NCBI RefSeq assembly: GCF_006442965.1
Contig: NZ_VFWX01000001.1
Span: forward strand, 124,001 to 188,000
Source: Mesorhizobium sp. CU3
GTDB lineage: Bacteria > Pseudomonadota > Alphaproteobacteria > Rhizobiales > Rhizobiaceae
Direction: 5' to 3'
DNA: 64,000 nucleotides
The position numbers were made by a program, and so were the translations under genes. Positions 1 through 9,231 of the stretch are shown here, one piece after another. How positions within the stretch are numbered: the stretch's first letter is position 1; each line of letters starts with the position of its first letter. The notes below the pieces were generated by a model that worked only from the letters and a program-made list of their open reading frames with translations, made no database searches and was not told where the DNA came from.

Positions 1-755
1 GCGAGCGCGCCAAGCTGATCGTGTTCGAAAGCGTCTATTCGATGGACGGCGACATTGCCCCGATCAAGCAGATCGTCGAGCTCGCCGAGCGCTACAACGC
101 CATGACCTATATCGACGAGGTCCATGCCGTCGGCATGTACGGGCCGCGCGGCGGCGGCATCACCGAGCGCGAAGGCCTGGCCGACCGCATCGACATCATC
201 GAAGGCACGCTGGCCAAGGCCTTCGGCACGCTGGGCGGCTATATCACCGGTACAAGTGCCGTCATCGACGCCGTGCGCTCCTATGCGCCGGGCTTCATCT
301 TCACCACCGCGCTGCCGCCGGCGATCGCCGCGGCCGCCACCACCTCGATCCGGCATCTGAAGCGCTCGCAGGCCGAGCGTGACGCGCAGCAGCGCCAGGC
401 GGCCAAGACCAAGCAGATCCTGTCCGCCGCCGGCCTGCCGGTGATGGAATCGGCCACCCACATCGTGCCTGTGCTGGTCGGCGATCCCGAGCTCTGCAAG
501 ATGGCCAGCGACCGCCTGCTCGGCGTGCACGGCATCTACATACAGCCGATCAACTATCCGACCGTGCCGCGCGGCACCGAGCGGCTGCGCATCACGCCGA
601 CGCCGTTCCATTCGGACGTGCTGATCGCCGAATTGCAGGACGCGCTGGTCGAGACCTGGGACGCACTGGGCATTCCCTACGGCTCAACCGGACGACCAGC
701 CGTGGCGAAGAGCGACCGGATCGTTCCGCTTCTGGTGCCGAAGTCAGGCGGCTGA
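1..755 (+). CDS. hemA: 5-aminolevulinate synthase, C-terminal part (cut by window start)
   Basis: This PLP enzyme condenses glycine with succinyl-CoA to 5-aminolevulinate, the first step of haem synthesis by the C4 route. The frame is open from base 3, so the start lies upstream and about 250 codons are visible. Seen are [12 protein letters not shown], the strand [12 protein letters not shown] with the Asp that contacts the PLP ring nitrogen, the Schiff-base lysine in [14 protein letters not shown], and the C-terminal [10 protein letters not shown]. The relatives AONS and KBL share this fold, but the [10 protein letters not shown] segment is ALAS-like. A 154-bp gap without a gene separates it from the convergent aminotransferase. 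Confidence 0.95.
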   Translation, partial: ERAKLIVFESVYSMDGDIAPIKQIVELAERYNAMTYIDEVHAVGMYGPRGGGITEREGLADRIDIIEGTLAKAFGTLGGYITGTSAVIDAVRSYAPGFIFTTALPPAIAAAATTSIRHLKRSQAERDAQQRQAAKTKQILSAAGLPVMESATHIVPVLVGDPELCKMASDRLLGVHGIYIQPINYPTVPRGTERLRITPTPFHSDVLIAELQDALVETWDALGIPYGSTGRPAVAKSDRIVPLLVPKSGG

Positions 756-909
756 AGCCCGGTTTAAACTCTATTCCGGCGGCCAACTGGCGCCGCTTTC
801 TGCGCTTCCAGTGCTCACGAACCTGAATGTCCGCTGCGCTCCGGTTCTCGAAATCGACGCCAGTTGACTCGCCGGAGCGAGTTTCAATTCGGGCTTCGAG
901 ACGGCTGGG

Positions 910-2076
910 CTAGACCGTCTTCATCCATTTCGCCAGGCGATGCGCCGCTTGTTCGAGCTGATCGAGGCGGCGGTGGAAGCATAGTCTGAGGAAGGCTTCG
1001 CCGCCGGGGCCGAAGGCGGTGCCTGGCGCGAGACCGACATTGGCCTTGTCGACGATGTCGAAGGCGGCGCCGCGGGAATCGGTGATGCCGTCGACCCGGA
1101 AGAACAGATAGAACGCGCCTTGCGGCACGGTGAAGCGCGCCTTGCCCGTTGCGCCCAGTATATCGCAGACGAGGTCACGCGCGGCGTGGGCCCGCTCGAC
1201 CTGCTCCGTGATGAAGCCGTCGCCTTCGTCGAGCGCGGCGACCGCGCCGCGCTGCATGAACTGGGCGACGCCCGAGTTCGAATACTGGATCAGGTTCTCG
1301 AAAACCTGCTGCAGGCTCGGATGCGTCTTGATCCAGCCGACGCGCCAGCCGGTCATCGCCCAGTTCTTGGAGAAGGAGTTGACGAAGAGGATGCGGTCTT
1401 CGGGCTCCGCGATATCGAGGAAGGACGGCGCGCGACCGTGGCCGTAGTGGAAGAGCGAATAGATCTCGTCGGCGATGATCCACAGGCCCTTTTTGCGGGC
1501 CAGGTCGAGGATCGCCTGCAACGTCTCCCTGTCGGCAGTCCAGCCGGTCGGGTTGGACGGCGTGTTGATGAACAACAGCTTGGTGCGCGGCGTGATCGCG
1601 GCGGCGATCTTCTCGACATCGCAGGACCAGCCATTGCCGGACTGGTCGAGCACGACCGGCACCGGCACGGCGCCCGCCACACCCACCGCGGCAGCGAAAT
1701 TCGGCCAGGCCGGCGAGAGATAGATCAGCTCGTCGCCGGCGCCGGCGATGGCGTCGATGGCGAGTTGGATGGCGTGCATGCCGGATCCGGTGACGATGAA
1801 CTCTTCTGCAGTGAAGCTCTTACCGAAATGCCTGGCGTAATAGCTGGAAAGCGCCTGCCTGAGCTCTGGAATGCCCTTCTGCCAAGTGTAAAAGGTCTCG
1901 CCATTGGACAACCCTTTGGCCGCCGCATCGCTGATGAAGGAAGGCGTTGGCAGGTCGCCCTCGCCGGCCCAGAGCGGGATCAGGCCTTCGCGCAGCCGGC
2001 CGTAATTGACAACGGCGACGATGCCGCTTTCAGGCGCGGCGCGGGCTTCGGAGCGGAGGGTTTCGATTATGGTCAT
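910..2076 (-). CDS. pyridoxal-phosphate aminotransferase, class I/II
   Basis: A fold-type I aminotransferase of 388 aa, probably cytosolic, acting on an amino acid that cannot be fixed from sequence. The PLP lysine is in SFSKNWAMTGWRVGW, preceded by the cofactor motif INTPSNPTGW and the Asp of IIADEIYS. The C-terminal substrate-carboxylate arginine lies in FLRLCFHRR. The frame extends 34 codons further up to mscL, but the start is set at the ATG before TIIETLRSEA, because the extension runs through the mscL terminator hairpin. It lies behind mscL on the same strand but is separated by that terminator, so it probably has its own promoter. Confidence 0.9.
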   Translation of the reverse strand: MTIIETLRSEARAAPESGIVAVVNYGRLREGLIPLWAGEGDLPTPSFISDAAAKGLSNGETFYTWQKGIPELRQALSSYYARHFGKSFTAEEFIVTGSGMHAIQLAIDAIAGAGDELIYLSPAWPNFAAAVGVAGAVPVPVVLDQSGNGWSCDVEKIAAAITPRTKLLFINTPSNPTGWTADRETLQAILDLARKKGLWIIADEIYSLFHYGHGRAPSFLDIAEPEDRILFVNSFSKNWAMTGWRVGWIKTHPSLQQVFENLIQYSNSGVAQFMQRGAVAALDEGDGFITEQVERAHAARDLVCDILGATGKARFTVPQGAFYLFFRVDGITDSRGAAFDIVDKANVGLAPGTAFGPGGEAFLRLCFHRRLDQLEQAAHRLAKWMKTV

Positions 2077-2126
2077 GGGCAAATCCGGTTTCTTCTCGCC
2101 AGCGCTCTTATCAGATCGCAGAACGG

Positions 2127-2156
2127 AAAACCCCGGCCGCAGGCGGCCGGGGCTTT
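2127..2156 (-). terminator. rho-independent terminator of mscL
   Basis: A GC-rich perfect stem CCCCGGCCGC / GCGGCCGGGG (2131-2140 with 2143-2152) is followed, read leftwards, by TTTT. It lies 22 bases past the mscL stop. Confidence 0.85.
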
Positions 2157-2177
2157 GGTCCAGAACACCTGATCTCA

Positions 2178-2597
2178 TTACCTCTTGGCGAGCAAATCGC
2201 GAATTTCTGTGAGCAACGCGACATCAGCCGGCGGCGGGGCTGCAGGTGCAGCAGGCTTCTCTCTTTCCAGCCGCCTGCGCAGATTGTTCATGGCCTTGAC
2301 CATAAGGAAAATGATGAAGGCTAGGATCAGAAAGTTGATCACCACGGTGATGAAACTTCCATACGCAAAAACAGGACCTTCCTTGCGCGCGTCGACCAGA
2401 TTTGTGGCATGCACGTTGGATGAAAGCCCAAAAAAGTAGTTTGTAAAATCGGCACTTCCGAGTGATCCGACGATCGGCATGATGATGTCGTTCACGAGCG
2501 AATCGACGATCTTGCCGAAGGCCGCGCCGATGATGACGCCGACGGCCAAGTCCATCACATTTCCCTTGGAGATGAATTCCTGGAATTCTTTCAGCAT
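2178..2597 (-). CDS. mscL: large-conductance mechanosensitive channel MscL
   Basis: An inner-membrane homopentameric channel that opens under membrane tension and releases solutes on osmotic downshock. The 139-aa length is usual. The N-terminal amphipathic helix [13 protein letters not shown] leads into TM1 ([18 protein letters not shown]), with the second TM near residues 75-100 and a charged C-terminal helix ending [13 protein letters not shown]. The start ATG is preceded by AAGGAGGG. The gene is monocistronic, with a terminator directly behind it. The family is unmistakable. Confidence 0.98.
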   Translation of the reverse strand: MLKEFQEFISKGNVMDLAVGVIIGAAFGKIVDSLVNDIIMPIVGSLGSADFTNYFFGLSSNVHATNLVDARKEGPVFAYGSFITVVINFLILAFIIFLMVKAMNNLRRRLEREKPAAPAAPPPADVALLTEIRDLLAKR

Positions 2598-2925
2598 TCG
2601 ACCCTCCTTGACGAGCCGCGCTGCCGCCTCACCAGTGTCCTTCGGCGCCGGCCCCGTGCCACCATAACAAAAACCCCCAGTTGCAAAACCGGAAAATAGG
2701 CCAAGGCACTGCTTTGTGTTTACGCAGCGTCATCAAGCACATATGCCCCGAAAGCCGCGATGGACTTGGGCGCCGAGCTGTGGTTGCGTCTGGAGCGGCC
2801 CGGCGTCTGATTGAAATCGCCGAGCCGCTCCAGGTATCTGCTCTTGCGCAATTCCGAATGGAAAACCGCTTGGCACTTTTCCTGGAACTGCTTGACGGCC
2901 GGATGAAGAACCGGCCAGGGAGGAA
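2598..2925. other. intergenic region between mscL and the hybrid kinase
   Basis: These 328 bp hold the divergent promoters of mscL (left) and the sensor kinase (right). No convincing coding frame is seen on either strand. The right part carries a short palindromic repeat (2848-2891), and a strong ribosome-binding site GGGAGGAA lies just before the GTG start at 2926. Confidence 0.6.
2848..2891. repeat. short dispersed palindromic repeat
   Basis: An imperfect palindrome begins GCAATTCC and ends GGAACTGC, with a core containing GGAAAACCGCTTGGCACTTTTCC. A degenerate copy of the core is seen at 26771-26806, and a related GAAAAGTG...CGGTTTTC core at 21361-21409. Such elements are abundant in Mesorhizobium intergenic DNA. 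Confidence 0.55.
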
Positions 2926-5900
2926 GTGCGGACCGTGCTGGGCTGGTTCGTCGTCATCATCGCGATCGCCTATGTGACGCTGCTTTTCGCCATCGCCAGC
3001 GTCGGCGACCGGCGCGCGGCGGCGGCCGGGTTCGGCCGGGCGCGGCCGTTCATCTATGCGCTCAGCCTCGCCATCTACTGCACCTCCTGGACCTTCTTCG
3101 GCTCGGTCGGCCTTTCTTCCGAGCGCGGCCTCGAATTCCTCGGGATCTATACCGGGCCGGTGCTGGTCTTCGTGTTCGGCTTTCCACTGCTCAATCGGCT
3201 GGTCAGGCTGGCGAAAAGCGAGAAGATCACCTCGATCGCCGATCTTCTCGGCGCCCGCTACGGCAAGAGCTTCACCGTCGCGGCGATCGCAACGCTGATC
3301 GCGACGATCGGCGCGGTGCCCTATATCGCGCTGCAGCTCAAGGCGATCTCCGGCTCCGTCAGCCTGATGGTCGAGCACTATACCGGCTCGCCGCCGTCCT
3401 TCGATCCTTTCGTCAGCGACATCTCGCTGGTGGTGGCGATGCTTCTGGCGCTGTTTGCCGTTCTGTTCGGCACCCGCCATGCCGATGCGACCGAGCACCA
3501 GGACGGCCTGATGCTGGCGGTCTCGGTCGAAACGGTGGTCAAGCTAGCCGCTTTCCTCGCCATCGGCCTGATGGTGACTTTCCTGATCTTCGGCGGCCCC
3601 GGCGACATGTTCGCCAAGCTTTCCGCCAACGGCCAAGTGCGGCGGGCGATGACATACAACACCTCCCTGGCCACCTGGCTGGTGCTGACCGGCTTGAGCG
3701 GCTTTGCCATATTAATGCTGCCGCGCCAGTTCTACGTCACCATCGTCGAGAACCGCAGCGAGGCGGAGCTGCGCACCGCGACCTGGGTGTTCCCGCTCTA
3801 TCTGGTGGCGATCAACCTGTTCGTGCTGCCGATCGCCTTTGCCGGCCTGTCGCTGGTCGGCGAAAAGACCAGCAGCGACCTGTACGTGCTGTCGCTGCCG
3901 CTGTTCAGCGGCCATGACGTGCTGGCGATGGCGGCCTTCATCGGCGGCCTGTCGGCGGCGACCGCCATGGTCATCGTCGAAAGCGTGGCTCTGTCGATCA
4001 TGATCTCCAACGACCTCGTCATCCCGCTGTTCGTGCGTCGCGTGATCAAGACCAGCGCTTCGGAGAACGAGGATTGGTCGACGCTGATCCTCAACGTGCG
4101 CCGTGCCTCGATCTTCATCATGCTGTTCATCGCCTTCCTCTATTACCGCGAGAGCACCGACAGCGCGCGGCTGTCGTCGATCGGGCTGATGTCGTTCGCG
4201 GCGATCGCGCAATTCGCGCCGGCGCTGATCGGCGGGCTGATCTGGCGGCGCGCCAACGGCCGGGGCGCGGCACTAGGCATGGTCGCCGGCATCGCGGTCT
4301 GGAGCTACACGCTGCTGCTGCCTTCGCTGGTCGGCGCCAATGCCGATATCCTCGTGCATGGCCTGTTCGGCTTCGAGGCGCTGAGGCCGCAGGCGCTTTT
4401 CGGCACGGTCGGCGAGCCGCTGAACCACGGCGTGCTGTGGAGCCTGTCGGTCAATGCGCTGTTCTTCGTGCTCGGATCGCTGTCGCGCGCGGCGGTGCCG
4501 CTGGAGCGCATCCAGGCGGCGATCTTTGTGCCCCGCGAGGCAGGCCCGCTGCCCAGCCTACGTCGCTTCCGCACCGCCGTCACCGTCAACGACCTGAAAG
4601 ACACCATCTCGCGCTATCTCGGCGTCGAGCGCACCGAGCGTTCGTTCCAGTCCTTCGAGAAGAACGCCAAGGTCTCGCTCCACGGCAAGGAGCAGGCCAG
4701 CATGGATGTCATCCGCTTCTCGGAGCAGTTGCTGGCAAGCGCCGTCGGCTCGTCCTCGGCCAGGCTCATCCTGTCGCTGCTGTTTCGCCGCAACGACCGC
4801 GATTCCAAGGATGCCTTCAAGCTGCTCGACGACGCCACCGAGGCGCTGCAGCACAACCGCGACCTCTTACAGATCGCGCTCGACCAGATGGAGCAAGGCA
4901 TCACCGTCTTCGACCGCGACTTCCGGCTGATCTGCTGGAACCGGCAATACCGGTCGCTGTTCGACCTGCCGGACGAGATGGGTCAAGTCGGCGTCTCGCT
5001 GGACCAGATCCTGCGCCATCTCGCCGAGCGCGGCGACATTGCCACTGAACAGCGGGTGACGATGCTGAACCGTCTGACCAGCTTCGCCGGCCCCTGGCAG
5101 ATGGAGCTCAAGACCAGCGGCCGTATCCTGGAGCTGCGCTCCAACCCGATGCCGGATGGCGGCATCGTCGCCACCTATGCCGATATTTCCGGCCGCGTCC
5201 AACAGGACCTTGCGCTGAAGCGGGCGAACGAGTCGCTGGAGCAGCGGGTCAAGACCCGCACCATCGAGCTCACCCGCGTCAACGAGGAACTGGCGCAGGC
5301 GCAGATGCTGGCCGAGGAGGCCAATCTCGGCAAGACGCGTTTCCTCGCCGCAGCCGGCCACGACATCCTGCAGCCCCTCAACGCCGCGCGGCTCTATTGC
5401 TCGTCGCTGATCGAGAAAGCCGGCAAAGGTCCGGCCGGCAAGGCGGCGGTCAACATCGAATCCTCGCTGGAATCGGTCGAGACCATCCTCGGCGCCGTGC
5501 TCGACATCTCGCGCCTCGATGCCGGCGCGATGAAGCCGGAGGACACCGCCTTCAATCTCGGCGGGCTGCTAGCCCAGATCGGCAACGATTTTCGCCCCTT
5601 GGCGGCCGAAAAGAAGCTAGAGCTGAGGATCATGCCGTCGTCGCTCGGCGTCATGACCGACCGCAATCTGTTGCGCCGGCTGATCCAGAACCTCGTCTCC
5701 AACGCCATCAAATACACGCGCGAGGGCAGGATCCTGGTCGGAGTCAGGCGGCGCGGCGAACTGGCCGAGATCCAGGTGATCGACACCGGCATCGGCATTG
5801 CCGGCGACAAGCTCAACACCGTCTTCCATGAATTCACCCGGCTCGACGAGGGCGCGCGTGAGGCCGAGGGGCTGGGCCTCGGCCTCTCGATCGTCGACCG

Positions 5901-6420
5901 CATCGCGCGGGTGCTGCGGCTCGAGATCCGCATCTATTCCAATCCGGGCAAGGGCACGCGTTTCTCGGTCCTGCTGCCGGTGGCGGCGGTCGCGGCGCCG
6001 CCACGCGAGACCGCCAAGACGCCGGCGCGGGCCGCCTCCTCGCTTGCCGGGCTCAATGTGCTGTGCATCGACAATGACGCGCGCATCCTCGACGGCATGC
6101 GCCTGCTCCTGGAAGGCTGGGGCTGCCATGTCGAGACGGCTGCGGGAGCCCGCGATCTCATGAAGCCGGGCGCGAGACGGCCGGACATCGTGCTTGCCGA
6201 CTATCACCTGGACGGCGAAACCGGGTTAGAGGCCATCGAAGCGCTGCGCGCCGTTTACGGGCAGGATCTGCCTTGCGTGCTGGTCACCGCCGACCGCTCC
6301 AGCGAAGTCCGCGCCGCCGCAGGCAAGCTCGACATAGCGGTGATCAACAAGCCGCTGAAGCCAGCGGTGCTGCGCTCGACGATGGCGCGCGTCAGGCCGC
6401 TGGCATCGGCGGCGGAGTAA
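2926..6420 (+). CDS. hybrid sensor histidine kinase with sodium/solute-symporter-like domain (CrbS-like)
   Basis: This 1164-aa membrane sensor starts at GTG 2926 behind GGGAGGAA. Residues about 1-500 form a multi-TM SLC5/SSS-type domain. Then come a PAS domain (about 645-750, from LDQMEQGITVFDRDF), a coiled coil, a HisKA domain with phospho-acceptor His812 in AAGHDILQPL, an HATPase_c domain (LVSNAIKYT and GLGLGLSIV), and a C-terminal receiver with Asp1092 in LADYHL. This architecture matches the CrbS/ActS kinases that, with a NarL-type partner, switch on acetyl-CoA synthetase for acetate use. A NarL-type regulator faces it 45 bp downstream. The substrate sensed here is inference. Confidence 0.92.
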   Translation: MRTVLGWFVVIIAIAYVTLLFAIASVGDRRAAAAGFGRARPFIYALSLAIYCTSWTFFGSVGLSSERGLEFLGIYTGPVLVFVFGFPLLNRLVRLAKSEKITSIADLLGARYGKSFTVAAIATLIATIGAVPYIALQLKAISGSVSLMVEHYTGSPPSFDPFVSDISLVVAMLLALFAVLFGTRHADATEHQDGLMLAVSVETVVKLAAFLAIGLMVTFLIFGGPGDMFAKLSANGQVRRAMTYNTSLATWLVLTGLSGFAILMLPRQFYVTIVENRSEAELRTATWVFPLYLVAINLFVLPIAFAGLSLVGEKTSSDLYVLSLPLFSGHDVLAMAAFIGGLSAATAMVIVESVALSIMISNDLVIPLFVRRVIKTSASENEDWSTLILNVRRASIFIMLFIAFLYYRESTDSARLSSIGLMSFAAIAQFAPALIGGLIWRRANGRGAALGMVAGIAVWSYTLLLPSLVGANADILVHGLFGFEALRPQALFGTVGEPLNHGVLWSLSVNALFFVLGSLSRAAVPLERIQAAIFVPREAGPLPSLRRFRTAVTVNDLKDTISRYLGVERTERSFQSFEKNAKVSLHGKEQASMDVIRFSEQLLASAVGSSSARLILSLLFRRNDRDSKDAFKLLDDATEALQHNRDLLQIALDQMEQGITVFDRDFRLICWNRQYRSLFDLPDEMGQVGVSLDQILRHLAERGDIATEQRVTMLNRLTSFAGPWQMELKTSGRILELRSNPMPDGGIVATYADISGRVQQDLALKRANESLEQRVKTRTIELTRVNEELAQAQMLAEEANLGKTRFLAAAGHDILQPLNAARLYCSSLIEKAGKGPAGKAAVNIESSLESVETILGAVLDISRLDAGAMKPEDTAFNLGGLLAQIGNDFRPLAAEKKLELRIMPSSLGVMTDRNLLRRLIQNLVSNAIKYTREGRILVGVRRRGELAEIQVIDTGIGIAGDKLNTVFHEFTRLDEGAREAEGLGLGLSIVDRIARVLRLEIRIYSNPGKGTRFSVLLPVAAVAAPPRETAKTPARAASSLAGLNVLCIDNDARILDGMRLLLEGWGCHVETAAGARDLMKPGARRPDIVLADYHLDGETGLEAIEALRAVYGQDLPCVLVTADRSSEVRAAAGKLDIAVINKPLKPAVLRSTMARVRPLASAAE

Positions 6421-6465
6421 GTTTAAAGACCCGGGATCCATCCCACCGAACGGTTGGCATTGGAG

Positions 6466-7125
6466 CTAGCCTGCGGTCTGCAGCGGGTCGCCGCCGATCT
6501 TCGACAGCTGGATCACCGCTTGGGTCCGGCTGTCGACGCCGAGTTTTTGCAGCACAGCCGAGACATGCGCCTTGATGGTGGCCTCGGAGACGCCGAGTTC
6601 ATAGGCGATCTGTTTGTTGAGCAGGCCTTCGGCCAGCATGCCGAGCACGCGGGTCTGCTGCGGCGTCAGCGCCTGCAGCCGCTTGATCAGGTCGGAAATC
6701 TCCGGATCGCGCTCGACGCCGAGGTCGATGCCGGTGGGAGCGGCGATATCGCCGGCGAGCACCGCCTGCACGGCCGAGCGGATTTCCTCCATACTGGCAG
6801 ATTTGGAGATGAAACCGGAGGCGCCAAGATCGAGCGCGCGGCGGATGGTGACGGGGTCGTCATGCGCCGACACCACAACCAGCGGCACCGCCGGATGGAT
6901 GCCGCGCAGCGCAATCAGGCCTGACAGGCCGCTGGCGCCCGGCATCGACAGGTCGAGCAGCACCATGTCGATGTCTTCATTGGCCAGCACCAGCGCCTTG
7001 GCGCTCTCGAAATCGCCGGCTTCATGGATGGCGGCGACGTCGCCGATGCCGCCCAGCGCCTCCTTCAAGGCGCCGCGGAAAAGCGGATGGTCGTCGGCAA
7101 TGACGAAGCTGTGGCCCGACGGCAA
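6466..7125 (-). CDS. NarL/LuxR-type response regulator (CrbR-like)
   Basis: A 219-aa two-component regulator. The receiver domain is residues 1-125, with acidic pair DD11-12 and phospho-Asp58 in LLDLSMPG. A LuxR-type helix-turn-helix runs from about 150 to 210 (LTPQQTRVLGMLAEGLLNKQI). The start is TTG at 7125, chosen because GGGGAGGG lies 4 bases upstream and the protein then begins right before the first receiver strand. It converges on the hybrid kinase and is its probable phosphorylation partner. Divergent transcription of the two is absent, so they are not co-transcribed. Confidence 0.9.
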   Translation of the reverse strand: MPSGHSFVIADDHPLFRGALKEALGGIGDVAAIHEAGDFESAKALVLANEDIDMVLLDLSMPGASGLSGLIALRGIHPAVPLVVVSAHDDPVTIRRALDLGASGFISKSASMEEIRSAVQAVLAGDIAAPTGIDLGVERDPEISDLIKRLQALTPQQTRVLGMLAEGLLNKQIAYELGVSEATIKAHVSAVLQKLGVDSRTQAVIQLSKIGGDPLQTAG

Positions 7126-7255
7126 ATATCCCTCCCCGATCCCATCATGATTTTCTGCTTGTTGCGGGGATCAGAATGATTATGCGGCGGCGCGCGGCGC
7201 CTTTTCAAGCGGCAAAGGCAGCGCGCTGGGTTTTCCCCAAAACGGTCGATCCGGG

Positions 7256-7687
7256 TCAGGTCTTCTGCTGGTTCAGCTTGGCGCCGCCGTCGTCCTTGTC
7301 CATGTCCTTCACGATGTCCTTGAAGGTGCGGAAGAACTGCTCCATGTAGCCCATCGTCTTGTTGAAATCCTCCTGGCTGGGCAGTTGGGATTCCAGCCGG
7401 GCGGAGAGCGAGTTCTCGAGCTTGGCGACGCGCTCGTCGAGCGCCTTGACCGAATTGTCGAGACGGTCGATCTCGTCCTGATAGGCGGCGCGCTCGTCGG
7501 CCGCCATTTTGCAGACGAGTTGGCCGGAGCGCTCCTCGCAGATCGACATGGCGCCGGTCCTTGTGTCCATGCGGACATAGCCGTCGGCGGATTTTTCCAG
7601 CCGGTAATGGTCGGTCTCTTCCGAATAGGCGGAAGCGGCGACCAGCGAGCAGAGCGCCGCCGGGATCAGTATGTGCTGAAGACGCAT
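7256..7687 (-). CDS. exported coiled-coil protein of unknown function
   Basis: A 143-aa protein with a Sec signal peptide (MRLQHILIPAALCSLVAASA, cleavage near AYS-EET). A small domain follows with two cysteines in SICEERSGQLVCK, probably a periplasmic disulfide, and then a coiled coil (about residues 65-105, DRLDNSVKALDERVAKLEN). The open frame runs about 120 codons further upstream across the neighbouring gene's 5' part. The ATG at 7687 is chosen because of GGAGGA 7 bases before it and the signal peptide. Function is unknown. It is divergent from the DUF952 gene. Confidence 0.75.
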   Translation of the reverse strand: MRLQHILIPAALCSLVAASAYSEETDHYRLEKSADGYVRMDTRTGAMSICEERSGQLVCKMAADERAAYQDEIDRLDNSVKALDERVAKLENSLSARLESQLPSQEDFNKTMGYMEQFFRTFKDIVKDMDKDDGGAKLNQQKT

Positions 7688-7801
7688 GTTGTTGTCCTCC
7701 ATCAGCCATTGCGCAAAGCAGTATCGCAGGTTTGCGCCGGAAATGGGGAAGATCAGCGCTTGCGCCTTCCCCATGCCTTCCGTTCGGACTATAGCGCGAG
7801 A

Positions 7802-8152
7802 ATGTCTCAGATTATCTACAAGATTGCACCCGAGGCGCTTTGGCGCGATGCCGAGAAGAACGGCAGCTTCACCGGCGCGCCGATCGACATCGCCGACGGC
7901 TTCATTCATTTCTCGACCGCCGCCCAGGCCCGCGAGACGGCGGCCAAGCATTTCGCCGGGCAGACGGACCTGCTGCTGATAGCGATCGACGCGGCGAAAC
8001 TGGGCCATGCGCTGAAATACGAGGTGTCGCGCGGCGGCGCGCTGTTCCCGCATCTCTATGCGCCGCTTGGCCTCGACGCGGTCCGTTGGGTGAAACCATT
8101 ACCGCTCGGCGCCGATGGCCGCCACGAATTCCCTGCGCTGGAGGACGAATGA
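7802..8152 (+). CDS. DUF952 family protein
   Basis: A 116-aa cytoplasmic protein with the family's features: IIYKIAPEALW at the start, DGFIHFSTAAQ in the middle and FPHLYAPL near the end, with conserved histidines. The molecular function of DUF952 is not established. It overlaps pyrD by 4 bases (ATGA), so the two are translationally coupled and probably one operon. This arrangement is common in Rhizobiales, but no functional link to pyrimidine synthesis is shown. Confidence 0.88.
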   Translation: MSQIIYKIAPEALWRDAEKNGSFTGAPIDIADGFIHFSTAAQARETAAKHFAGQTDLLLIAIDAAKLGHALKYEVSRGGALFPHLYAPLGLDAVRWVKPLPLGADGRHEFPALEDE

Positions 8153-9231
8153 GCGTGCTCGACCGGATCGGCCAGAAACTGCTTTTCTCTTTCGATCCGG
8201 AAACCGCGCATGGCATGTCGATCGCGGCGCTGCGTTGCGGCTTGCCGGTCGGCGCGACCGCGAAGCGCGACGCGCGGCTCGAGACCAGCCTCTGCGGCCT
8301 CGATTTCCCGAACCCGCTCGGCATGGCCGCCGGCTACGACAAGAACGCCGAAGTGCCGGACGCGCTGCTCGGGCTTGGCTTCGGCTTCGCCGAGGTCGGC
8401 ACCATCACGCCGCTGCCGCAGTCCGGCAATCCGAAGCCGCGTATCTTCCGGCTGACGGCGGATGAAGCGGTGATCAACCGGCTGGGCTTCAACAATGAAG
8501 GCCATGCGGCGGCCGAAAAGCGGCTTGCCGCGCGCAAGGGACGGCCCGGCATCGTCGGCGTCAACATCGGCGCCAACAAGGACAGCGCCGACCGCATCGG
8601 CGACTATGAGCGCGGCGTCACCCGTTTTGCGGCTCTTGCCAGCTATCTCACCGTCAACATCTCCTCGCCAAACACGCCGGGGCTGCGCAACATGCAGGCG
8701 CGCGAGCAGCTCAGCGAACTTCTGTCGCGCGTCATGGCAGCGCGTGCGGCAGCCCCGGCGCTGCCGCCGATCTTCCTCAAGATCGCGCCCGATCTCGTCG
8801 ACGCGGAGCTGGAGGACATCGCCGCCGAGGTCGCCGAGAAAAAGATCGATGGCGTCATCGTATCCAACACGACACTCGCGCGGGCGGGCCTGCGCAGCGG
8901 CGGTGCGACCAATGAGACCGGCGGTCTCTCGGGCAAGCCGCTGTTCGAGCGCTCGACCGCGGTGCTCGCCCGGATGCGCAAACTGCTCGGGCCTAACATC
9001 GCGATCATCGGCGTCGGCGGCATCGACTCGGTCGAGACGGCGCTGGAGAAGATCCGCGCCGGCGCAGATCTGGTCCAGCTTTACACGGGCATGATCTATG
9101 GCGGACCGGCGCTGCCAGGACGAATCGTCGCCGGCATGGCGCGATTTGTAGAGCAGGAGCGGCTTGGCTCGATCCGGGATTTGCGCGACACGAGTTGCGA
9201 GCGCTGGGCGTCAAAGCCGATAATCAGCTGA
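8149..9231 (+). CDS. pyrD: dihydroorotate dehydrogenase (quinone), class 2
   Basis: Oxidises dihydroorotate to orotate with ubiquinone in de novo pyrimidine synthesis, bound to the inner membrane. The 360 aa show the class 2 N-terminal helix (LLFSFDPETAHGM), the FMN-site GMAAGYDKNAEVPDALLGLG, the catalytic-serine loop NISSPNTPGLRN, and the phosphate-binding IGVGGIDSVETALEKI. The start ATG at 8149 overlaps the DUF952 stop. The 3' end overlaps that of the convergent MATE gene by 8 bases. Confidence 0.97.
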   Translation: MSVLDRIGQKLLFSFDPETAHGMSIAALRCGLPVGATAKRDARLETSLCGLDFPNPLGMAAGYDKNAEVPDALLGLGFGFAEVGTITPLPQSGNPKPRIFRLTADEAVINRLGFNNEGHAAAEKRLAARKGRPGIVGVNIGANKDSADRIGDYERGVTRFAALASYLTVNISSPNTPGLRNMQAREQLSELLSRVMAARAAAPALPPIFLKIAPDLVDAELEDIAAEVAEKKIDGVIVSNTTLARAGLRSGGATNETGGLSGKPLFERSTAVLARMRKLLGPNIAIIGVGGIDSVETALEKIRAGADLVQLYTGMIYGGPALPGRIVAGMARFVEQERLGSIRDLRDTSCERWASKPIIS

